Assembly (NCBI GenBank): GCA_050946935.1
Contig: JBMNVR010000012.1
Coordinates: 1 to 64,000, forward strand
From: UQRS01 sp050946935
GTDB taxonomy: Bacteria > Bacillota > Clostridia > Oscillospirales > Acutalibacteraceae
DNA length: 64,000 nucleotides
Reading direction: 5' to 3'
In this document: positions 8,694 to 16,600 of the stretch, piece after piece
Layout of the letters: each line of letters begins with the position of its first letter
Numbering within the stretch: position 1 is the first letter of the stretch
Position numbers and translations under genes: made by a program
The notes under the pieces: model-generated
Told to the model about the DNA's origin: nothing
The model's database searches: none
Seen by the model: only the letters and a program-made list of their open reading frames with translations

Positions 8694-9584
8694 TTAATAA
8701 TAAGAGGTGATTACAATATCCTGATTGTAGTCGCCGAAGCTCTTACCGAAAATGGTCAGCCCGCCGGTATAGGCGGCGTCTTCTTTTGCCGAAAAACGGA
8801 TATAAAACCGGCTGCCGGAAAGCCCGAGCTGAGACAGGGTGACATCTGACATTTTTTCATCATCGATATAGCTGCCCTGTTCGTCCACCGTGATGGTCTT
8901 GAGCAGGCCGTATTGGCTGTTATTCAGCGGCCACCAGAGCGGTGAGTGCTTGCCTCTTCGGTCGCCGTAGTTGCCGGGACAAATCCAACTGCCGATATCA
9001 ACCTTGTTTACGGCGAAGCTGATTTCGGACGGCCAGTTGTTGTTACAGCCGGGGAATTCCGACCCCATTTCCAGAGAGATAGAGAGCTTGCGGATAGGGC
9101 TTTCGCTTTGGTTGATCGGCACGACGTATTCTACATAGCCTTTGTTGAACCAGAGCAGCTCTGCCTCGGTGCGCAGAGGATCGAGAAAAACCATATCGTC
9201 GTCAAAGGCACCAATGACCCGGTTGGCGGTTGCCAAACCGCAGCTCGGCTGGACATTATGCCGGGAATATAATCCAATCGGTAGTTCGTACCGAAAGGTA
9301 CGTTCCTCTGTTTCGCTGTTGATTTTCAGGTTGAATTCGGTTTGCGCGATATAACAGATTTTCTGTCGGCCACGGCCGGTTTCTCCGCCGTCGGTAAAGA
9401 CCAGGCCAGCGTCGCAGAGCTGCCGGATGTGACCCGAAATAATAGCGGGGCTGACGCCGAGACGGTCGGCCAGCTCCTGCTGATTATACGGCTCTTTAGC
9501 CAGCAGCTTTAAAATATCCAGCCGGGTTGAGCAGGCCAGTGCCTTCAATACCGGCAGACAGTTGTCGTGGATTGATCGATTCAA
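8694..9584 (-). CDS. ArsR-type winged-helix regulator with large C-terminal domain
   Basis: A 296-residue protein. Residues about 8-85 form an ArsR-like winged helix (LKALACSTRLDILKLLAKEP, QQELADRLGVSPAIISGHIRQL). The remaining 200 residues are a beta-rich domain of the kind found in long ArsR-like proteins of Firmicutes; no metal-binding cysteine set typical of short ArsR repressors is visible. The start is TTG with AAGGGAG eleven bases upstream. It is transcribed divergently from the cytochrome cluster. Palindromes at 9625-9640 and 9765-9780 make it the likely local repressor, although that is inference. Confidence 0.82.
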   Translation of the reverse strand: MNRSIHDNCLPVLKALACSTRLDILKLLAKEPYNQQELADRLGVSPAIISGHIRQLCDAGLVFTDGGETGRGRQKICYIAQTEFNLKINSETEERTFRYELPIGLYSRHNVQPSCGLATANRVIGAFDDDMVFLDPLRTEAELLWFNKGYVEYVVPINQSESPIRKLSISLEMGSEFPGCNNNWPSEISFAVNKVDIGSWICPGNYGDRRGKHSPLWWPLNNSQYGLLKTITVDEQGSYIDDEKMSDVTLSQLGLSGSRFYIRFSAKEDAAYTGGLTIFGKSFGDYNQDIVITSYY

Positions 9585-9624
9585 AAATACGCATCTCCCT
9601 TGATGTTCAAAAAATCATCATAAG

Positions 9625-9640
9625 TTAACCGCTTGGTTAA
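9625..9640. promoter_or_regulatory. Palindromic operator candidate 1
   Basis: TTAACCGCTTGGTTAA is a perfect 6-4-6 inverted repeat. It covers the predicted transcription start of the minus-strand promoter at 9642-9670, where a bound repressor would block the ArsR-AraC unit. It closely matches the site at 9765-9780. Confidence 0.7.
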
Positions 9641-9641
9641 A

Positions 9642-9670
9642 ATATTACCACAACTTTTTCTGATTTTCAA
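9642..9670 (-). promoter_or_regulatory. Promoter of the ArsR-AraC unit
   Basis: Read on the minus strand, -35 TTGAAA (9670-9665) and -10 TAATAT (9647-9642) are spaced by 17 bases. The start would fall near 9635, inside operator candidate 1. Confidence 0.65.
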
Positions 9671-9701
9671 GAGATTTTTCCGAATTGTTTTGTATAAATA
9701 A

Positions 9702-9730
9702 TTGACATAAGGGCAAAAATGCGGTACAAT
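9702..9730 (+). promoter_or_regulatory. Promoter of the cytochrome cluster
   Basis: A -35 TTGACA (9702-9707) and -10 TACAAT (9725-9730) are spaced by 17 bases. Transcription would start near 9737, about 28 bases before operator candidate 2. Confidence 0.75.
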
Positions 9731-9764
9731 ACGGTTGGTGAATTCCGAGACAGACAGCATATAA

Positions 9765-9780
9765 TTAACCATTTTGTTAA
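9765..9780. promoter_or_regulatory. Palindromic operator candidate 2
   Basis: TTAACCATTTTGTTAA repeats the TTAAC-N6-GTTAA frame of the site at 9625-9640 and lies between the predicted start of transcription and the ribosome site of the ResB-like gene, a typical place for repressor roadblock. Confidence 0.65.
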
Positions 9781-9810
9781 CAAAGAAAAACAAAATGCGA
9801 GGAGGTGCCG

Positions 9811-10530
9811 GTGATCAAGATTCAAAAAATTCTGTATATCGGATTGTTTGTGGTATCGGTATTGATGACGGTGTTGACCGTGGTCGCAAGCGTGATGGGT
9901 AACGCCGGGACGCAGGACAGCGTTTTCACCGGCATATGGGTGGTACTGATTCTGGCTGCGTTTGTGGCGATACAGGTTATTTGTCTGTTCACCCTCAAGC
10001 CGAAATTCACGCTTTACCGCGCGGGGTTTTATCTGCTGCATGTTGGACTGGTGCTGTTTTTGGCCGGGAGCTTTATCTACTACATCGCCGGCGACAAGCT
10101 GGACGTGGCCGTCGCGGTTGATCCCACCGCTACATACAGTCAAATCAAGCGCGTGTCGGACGATCCGGAGAAAACAGAGCTTGTCAAACTGGGCTTTGAT
10201 ATGGGGATTGCTGATTTCAAAGTGGAAAAATACGCGGCGGAGGATGGCCTGCCGGCTTCGGATAAATATTACGAGGCGGCGCTGATGATTGTGCCCGGCG
10301 GTACGCGGGAGGTTACCAATGTTTCGCTGACGGTTAACCATCCATATCGCACCGGCGGGTGGAAAATCTACCTGATGGGGTACGACGGAACCACTGGCTC
10401 GACCGTCAACTTGATGCTGAAACGCGACCCGGCCGAGTTTGTTTCGACCGCCGGGCTGTGGATGGTCATTGCGGGCGGCGTGGTCATGTGCCTTCTGCGG
10501 AAGAGAGAGGCGGGTGAACCGGATGCCTGA
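9811..10530 (+). CDS. Short ResB-like cytochrome c synthetase subunit (System II)
   Basis: A roughly 240-residue membrane protein with four predicted helices (about residues 5-27, 38-60, 68-92 and 212-230) and an extracytoplasmic loop between helices 3 and 4. Helix 3 contains LLHVGLVLFLAG, resembling the heme-handling histidine helix of ResB, and NHPYRTGGWKIYLMGYD matches the conserved end of the ResB loop. ResB with ResC/CcsA attaches heme to CxxCH motifs outside the membrane. It is much shorter than Bacillus ResB. A GTG at 9805 lies inside the GGAGG ribosome site, so 9811 is preferred. It overlaps ccsA by eight bases. Confidence 0.82.
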   Translation: MIKIQKILYIGLFVVSVLMTVLTVVASVMGNAGTQDSVFTGIWVVLILAAFVAIQVICLFTLKPKFTLYRAGFYLLHVGLVLFLAGSFIYYIAGDKLDVAVAVDPTATYSQIKRVSDDPEKTELVKLGFDMGIADFKVEKYAAEDGLPASDKYYEAALMIVPGGTREVTNVSLTVNHPYRTGGWKIYLMGYDGTTGSTVNLMLKRDPAEFVSTAGLWMVIAGGVVMCLLRKREAGEPDA

Positions 10531-11293
10531 TATTCTTCTTCTCGTGTTGGAGGCGGGCGCGGCTCTCCTCTACCTTACGGCGGCGCTGCTGCACTTCTTT
10601 AAAAAAAGCGGGGCGGCGACGGCTGTTTGGCTGGCGGCGGTGGCGGCGAACGCCGCAATCGTGGTAAACAACTGGTTGGTCAATGGGTATGTGCCTTTTG
10701 TCAGTATGTATCAGGTCTTGACCTTTTTGTCCCTGGTGTTCGCGCCGATCTTTCTTTACATAAAATATATGCACCGCGGCGGCTGGATGGCTGGATATTT
10801 TTGCATTGCGGCGGCGATCTGTATGACCGGCGTCTGCTTTATGAGCGGGGGAGGGGTGTGGCACTTCCCGCCCGCCCTGCAGTCGATTTGGTTTGTGCCG
10901 CACATACTGGCCTATATGATTGCTTACTCGTTGTCGGCGGTGGCCTTTATCCTGACCATAGTCGGCTGTTTTGCAAAGGTTGACCATCGGCCGCGGTTGG
11001 AGCATGGAACCTATAACCTGGTTTTGACCGCTTTTCCGTTTATGACGATGGGGATGTTTTTCGGCGCGATCTGGGCTAATTCGGTCTGGGGGGATTTTTG
11101 GTCCTTCGACGCGAAAGAGAATTGGTCCCTTGTCACATGGCTGATGTTTACGTTATATTTGCATTTCAGGCGGCACGTTTCGCTGAGAAAATATGCAAAG
11201 GTTTTTGTGGTTTTAGGTTTTATCGGCGTTGTGATTACAATGCTGTTTGTAAACTTAATGGGTGGCAGTTCACAGCACACCTATTCTATGTAA
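10523..11293 (+). CDS. ccsA: Cytochrome c assembly protein CcsA/ResC
   Basis: A 256-residue polytopic membrane protein with about eight helices. The tryptophan-rich heme-handling motif of the family is present as WGDFWSFDAKENWSLVTWL near residues 195-213. Conserved-type histidines lie in PHILAYM, in the LYLHFRRHVS helix end, and in the terminal SSQHTYSM. Together with ResB it forms the System II cytochrome c synthetase. The ATG at 10523 is preferred over a GTG at 10514, which is too close to the AGAGAGG ribosome site. The cytochrome gene follows after 12 bases with its own AAGGAGGAG site. Confidence 0.92.
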   Translation: MPDILLLVLEAGAALLYLTAALLHFFKKSGAATAVWLAAVAANAAIVVNNWLVNGYVPFVSMYQVLTFLSLVFAPIFLYIKYMHRGGWMAGYFCIAAAICMTGVCFMSGGGVWHFPPALQSIWFVPHILAYMIAYSLSAVAFILTIVGCFAKVDHRPRLEHGTYNLVLTAFPFMTMGMFFGAIWANSVWGDFWSFDAKENWSLVTWLMFTLYLHFRRHVSLRKYAKVFVVLGFIGVVITMLFVNLMGGSSQHTYSM

Positions 11294-11305
11294 GGAGGAG
11301 TCAAG

Positions 11306-13606
11306 ATGAAAAAACCTGCCAAAATATTGGCAATCACCCTGTCCGCCGTGTTCGTGGTTGCACTGTTCACGGTGGTCACGGGCGCCATGGCGGTAGCGGG
11401 GAAGATCGACCTCTCCGGCGTGCCGGTGATCGGCGCTGCAATCGACGGGTTGAAAGCAAGCTCGGTTGTCAGCGGTGCGGACGGCGCGGTGGAGACGGCG
11501 GAGGAGATGTACAGGGTCGCGGCGGCCGCAACCCCCTCGACCGCATACACCTCAATTACCGATGTAGCGGTGGGGGAGGACGGCAGCCTCTACGCCGCGG
11601 ATGAGACCGGCATGAAGCTGTATAGGCTGGATTCGTCCGGAAAGATCCTCGCCACCTATGCGGCCTCGGCGCAGGTCAACGGCGTATGCCCCGGCGCGTC
11701 GGAGGTGTATGTGCTGGAGGGCGGCTTGGCCGGTCAGGTGACCGTGCTGAACGCCGCAGATCTCTCTAAAAAAAGCGTGATTGAGGTCGGCCATACGCCG
11801 ACGGCGATGGTGCTGAACGGAACGACCGGATATGTGGCCGATCGGTTTGACAACGCCGTTTCGGTAATCAACCTCTCCACCGGGGAAGTGACCGGCACGA
11901 TTGAGATTGACGGCCGCGAGCCGGACGCGATGACGGTCGCCGGAGATAAAATTTTTGTCGCCTGCCATCTGCCGGATGACGGCTCCACCAGTGAGGTGAT
12001 TTCGGCCAATGTCGCGGTGATTGATATGACGACCAACAAGGTTGTCAAGGTTATGGATCTCGTCAACGGCGCCGGCGGCGTCAAGGATATCTGCGTTTCG
12101 CCCGATGGAAAGACGGTTTATGTCTCTCACGTGATCGCACGGTATGCCTATCCGACGACCCAGCTTGATCGCGGCTGGATCAACACCAATGGCTTTACCA
12201 TAATTGACGCCGATTCCATGACGGTCAAAGTCAGCATGATGTTGGATGAGGTTGAACTCGGCGCCGCCAACCCCTGGGGTATCACGGTGTCGGAGGACGG
12301 CGCCAAGCTGATTTGCGCCATTTCCGGCACGGATGAGGTCATGGTGGTGGATATTGCCGCGATGAACCAGAAGATCGCGGATGTACAAAACGGTACCGGT
12401 GTGGTGGATTCAGTTTCTAAAATTCCGGATTATCTGCCCTTCCTCGACGGCTGCCGCGAGCGTATCTCCCTTTCCGGGAAGGGCGCCCGCGCGGTCTGTA
12501 CCGCGGGGGATTCCGTCTACATCGGTCTGTATTTTGACGGCAATGTGGATGTGCTGAATTTGGCCGACAACACGGTGAAAACCCTGTCGTTTGTCAGCCA
12601 GCCGGAAAATGACGAGGTTCGCAAGGGCGCGATTCTCTTTGCCGATGCGACCCAGTGCTATCAGCAGTGGGAGAGCTGCCTTTCCTGTCACCCCGATGCG
12701 TTGGCTGACGGCTTTAACTGGGATAACCTCAACGACGGGTTGGGCAATCCCAAGAGCGCTAAGAGTCTTCTGTATTCTCACCGGACGCCGCCGGTTATGT
12801 CTACCGGCATCCGTGCCTCGGCGGAGATTGCGGTTCGCGCCGGTATGAAATATATCCAGTTCAACGTGCTGGATGAGACTTCGATGTCTTACATAGATGA
12901 ATATCTCAAATCTCTTCAGCCGGCGCAAAGCCCGTATCTGAACCGGGACGGCACGCTGACCGAGTCGGCGACGCGCGGCAAGGAAATTTTTGAGAGTGTA
13001 GGGTGCGCGGAGTGCCATCCGGCGCCGCTGTATACCGATATGAAGCTGCATGCATCCAAGCTGACTGACGATACCGTCAGTTGGGAAAATCGGGATATGG
13101 ATACGCCGACGCTGATCGAAGTCTGGAGAACCGGTCCCTGGGGCTTTGACGGACGGTTCAGCAAGATGGAGGATGCGGTTCGCTACTATGCTTCAAGCAA
13201 GAACCTGACCGACGACCAGATCGCCGACCTGACCAACTTTGTCATGTCGATCGGAGATGAGGGCGAGCTGTACGGCGTAGAACAGATTTTTGTAACCTCC
13301 GACAGCGGGACGACCATCAACGGGCTGGTGCCCGGCGGAACGATCACACAGCTCAGCGTCCGCCGGCAGCAGGAGGGTGCTCCGGCCTCAGCCAAGATTA
13401 CGGCGACCCTGAAGGATGCTGCCGGCAAGGAGATCAAGTCGGTTACCAAATCGGTGAGCGGCGTGGCTTTCAACACGGCTGAAAAGGTTGCGCTGGATTC
13501 CGGGATTGCGATCCCGTCGGATCTGGCAAGCGGCTCCACCCTTACCATTACGATCACGAATGACAGCGGGGCGAAGATTGCCACCGATCTTGTCATCACA
13601 TATTAA
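11306..13606 (+). CDS. Exported beta-propeller di-heme c-type cytochrome
   Basis: A 766-residue protein with an N-terminal export or anchor helix (residues about 5-35). It has a YVTN/NHL-type beta-propeller (about 75-430, blades such as TGYVADRFDNAVSVINLSTGEV). A cytochrome c peroxidase/MauG-like region follows with two heme sites, Cys458-x-x-Cys461-His462 (CLSCH) and Cys567-x-x-Cys570-His571 (CAECH), and a beta-sandwich C-terminus (about 650-766). TPTLIEVWRTGPWGFDGRF matches the CcP segment that usually has a heme-ligand His in YLHDG; here the residue is Phe. It is the apparent client of the adjacent ResB/CcsA. The substrate is unknown. Confidence 0.85.
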   Translation: MKKPAKILAITLSAVFVVALFTVVTGAMAVAGKIDLSGVPVIGAAIDGLKASSVVSGADGAVETAEEMYRVAAAATPSTAYTSITDVAVGEDGSLYAADETGMKLYRLDSSGKILATYAASAQVNGVCPGASEVYVLEGGLAGQVTVLNAADLSKKSVIEVGHTPTAMVLNGTTGYVADRFDNAVSVINLSTGEVTGTIEIDGREPDAMTVAGDKIFVACHLPDDGSTSEVISANVAVIDMTTNKVVKVMDLVNGAGGVKDICVSPDGKTVYVSHVIARYAYPTTQLDRGWINTNGFTIIDADSMTVKVSMMLDEVELGAANPWGITVSEDGAKLICAISGTDEVMVVDIAAMNQKIADVQNGTGVVDSVSKIPDYLPFLDGCRERISLSGKGARAVCTAGDSVYIGLYFDGNVDVLNLADNTVKTLSFVSQPENDEVRKGAILFADATQCYQQWESCLSCHPDALADGFNWDNLNDGLGNPKSAKSLLYSHRTPPVMSTGIRASAEIAVRAGMKYIQFNVLDETSMSYIDEYLKSLQPAQSPYLNRDGTLTESATRGKEIFESVGCAECHPAPLYTDMKLHASKLTDDTVSWENRDMDTPTLIEVWRTGPWGFDGRFSKMEDAVRYYASSKNLTDDQIADLTNFVMSIGDEGELYGVEQIFVTSDSGTTINGLVPGGTITQLSVRRQQEGAPASAKITATLKDAAGKEIKSVTKSVSGVAFNTAEKVALDSGIAIPSDLASGSTLTITITNDSGAKIATDLVITY

Positions 13607-13623
13607 AGGAGGTGCAGTTGAAT

Positions 13624-16600
13624 ATGAAAAAATTGATTTCACTCGGACTGATCCTTTGTCTGCTGCTTTCCTGCACCTTAATCATGCCGGCCTCTACAGC
13701 CGCGGCTGCGGGAGCGGAGGGTACCAAGACCACAACGACGGTCAACAGCTCCACGCTGATGGAAGAACTGATGGAGGAGTACACCACCTTTGTCGTCGTC
13801 AAGCATAAACAGCTTGGCGGTTCGCACTATGCCTATACCGAGGCATTGTCGGATGAAATGAACAATCCCGGCTCTCCGGACGGGGTGGAGGCGGTGTTCA
13901 ACCCCGGCTCTCAGCTTGTTCTGCTTGAACTGGAAAAGAGCGGGGATAAGGTCACCCGGACCGAGACGGTGCTTCTGGATTCGACCACCGGCGTGATCCG
14001 TGATCCGGATGTTTCGACCGATGGCACGATGGTGCTTTTCTCCTGGAAAAAGACGAGCACGGATGATTATCATTTGTATGAGTATGACCTGAAAACCGGG
14101 GAGACGACTCAGCTTACCTTTGGCTCGGGTATCGCGGATACTGAGCCGAAATACCTCCCGACCGGGCAGATTGTTTTCAGCTCTTCCCGGATTATCCAGA
14201 CCATTGACTGCTGGAAGACGCCGGTTTCCAACATTTATGTTTGTGAAGCGGACGGCAGCAATATCACCCGCCTGGGATACGATCAGGTGCACACCACCTA
14301 TCCAACCGTGACCAGCGACGGTCGTGTGCTGTATACCCGTTGGGACTATAACGACCGGAACCAGATGTATATTCAGGGCGTTTTCCAGATGTTCCCGGAC
14401 GGTACCAACCAGACTGAGTTGTACGGCAACAACTCCAATTTCCCGACCACGCTGCTGCATACGAGGGAGATCCCCGGCACGACCGACAAATACATTTCGA
14501 TCGCTTCGGGCCACCACGTGCTGCAGGCCGGTAAGCTGGTTGTTCTCGACACCAGCGTCGGCCGCAACGACGATGACGCGGTGGAGTTCGTCGTGAAGGA
14601 CGGCAGCTCGAGCAAAAACGACAGCATTGACGGATATGGTCAGAGCGGTGCGCTCTATAAATATCCCTATGCCATCAACGACGATCTGTTCATGGTTTCC
14701 TATATTTCGTCGGGCTGGGCTTCGGATAAGGTCAGCACGCCGTTTGGCATTTATCTCTTTGACATGAACGGAAACAAGACCGAGCTGGTTGCCGGCACCA
14801 ATGCACTGCCGGCCAGCCAGATTGTTCCGGTTGCGACCCGCACTTTGTTTGAGCGGGCCAGCATGGTCAATTATGCCAAGGACACCGGAACCTATTACAT
14901 TGGGAATATTTACGAGGGCGACGGCCTCAAGGACGTCGCCGTGGGAGAGGCCAAGTACCTCCGCGTGGTTGCGTTGGATTACCGCTCTTATGCGATTGGC
15001 GCGACGGTAGCCTCCGGTACAGGTTCGGCTGACCCGTTCACACCGATTTCGACCGGTAACGGCGCGTGGGACGTCAAGCGGGTGTTGGGCATAGTGCCGA
15101 TTGAGGAGGACGGCTCCGCCCTCTTCACCGTTCCGTCCGAAACGCCGGTCTATTTCCAGGTGTTGAATGATGACGGCGATGTGATCCAGTCGATGCGTAG
15201 CTGGTCGACCCTGATGCCGGGTGAAACCTTCTCCTGCGTCGGCTGTCACGAGGATAAGAATACCGTTCCTCCCGTTGCATCGACCACAACCCTGGCGATG
15301 GCCAAGGGCGTGCAGGAATTGCAGCCTGATTTCTGGCAAACCGGGGAAGGGTATGAGGATTATGATCCTTACACCACGACCAAGGGCTTCGATTATTTGG
15401 AGGAGATTCAGCCGATTTTCGACGAAAGCTGTGTCGAATGCCACTCAAACGTCGAGGATGCCTACGATGCCATTAATGTTAGCGGTATGGCGGGGGCTGA
15501 TTCTACGGTCAGCAGTACCGCCCTCCCGTTGGAGACCGAGTGGAAATACACCACAGAACGGCAGAGCGGCAGCGATTGGTATAAGGCAGACTTTGACGAC
15601 AGTGCCTGGTCGACCGGAAAATCTCCCTTTGGGCTGAGTACCAGCGGCCCCGGCAATGTGAACACGATTTGGGATAGTGATCGGATTTACCTGCGTACCG
15701 AGTTCAATCTGAATCAGTATCAGTATGAAGATCTGGTTTTGTCGCTGGATATGGCCTGCGTCATGTTCCCGAGTATTTATATCAACGGTGTGCGGGTCTA
15801 TAGTTCGAGAGAAGAATTGACCGAATACACGACCATCGAATTTACCGAGACAATGCGTGCCGCTCTGAAGCAGGGGACGAATACCATTGCGGTTTCGGCG
15901 GTTCAGTCCGAGCTGTCCGGCAACTTTGTCGGACTCAGCATCAAGGGTTCGCTGGCCTCCTCGGACGACGAGGTTGAGGTCGTTTCGACCGGCGCACGCT
16001 GGAAATACCGGATGAGCGCGACCAACGACGTGGCAAGCGGCTGGAATACCGTGAGCTTTGACGACAGCAGCTGGTCTACCTCTCAGGCGCCTTTCGGCGA
16101 TCGGGAGAATTACAAGACCTCCTGGACCGGCAGCAATAAATACATCTGGATTCGTCAAACCTTTACGATCGAGGATCTTTCGCAGTTTGAGGATTGCACG
16201 ATCGAGATGAATACCTGGTATGACGACAATCCGCAGTTCTATTTGAACGGGCACCTGATTTATACCGATACCGAAGGAAATCCCTGGGTTGACGCCTTTA
16301 CAACCATCAATCTCGGCACAGCGGCGTCAGACTATCTGGTGGAGGGGACAAACGTCTTCGCCATCCAGTGCTCCAACGACACCGGCGGACGGCAGATCGA
16401 CAGCAGCCTGACTCTGATTAAGAATGCCAAGAAGACGGTAGAACTTTTGCCTGACCGGGCGCAGGGTTGGAAGTATGTTATCGACAATGCTCCGGCGGAT
16501 AACTGGATGCAGGAAGGTTTCAATGACTCTGCCTGGAGCACCGGACGTGCACCTTTCGGCGGGGATGGAAACTGCAATACCTCCTGGACCGGGGACAACA

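Noticed and set aside
9581..9793. A small minus-strand frame in the regulatory region between ArsR and ResB genes
   Set aside because: It overlaps both promoters and operators, is A+T-rich by composition, and has no ribosome site.
11306..13606. Possible identity as a classical cytochrome c peroxidase
   Set aside because: The long beta-propeller N-terminus and loss of the YLHDG histidine do not fit; only a distant relation is claimed.
13678..15444. Very long minus-strand open frames inside the HzsA-like gene, also 16327-18756
   Set aside because: They are the complement of a clear coding frame with biased third positions, lack starts and ribosome sites, and are dense in His and Arg as expected for shadow frames in G+C-rich DNA.
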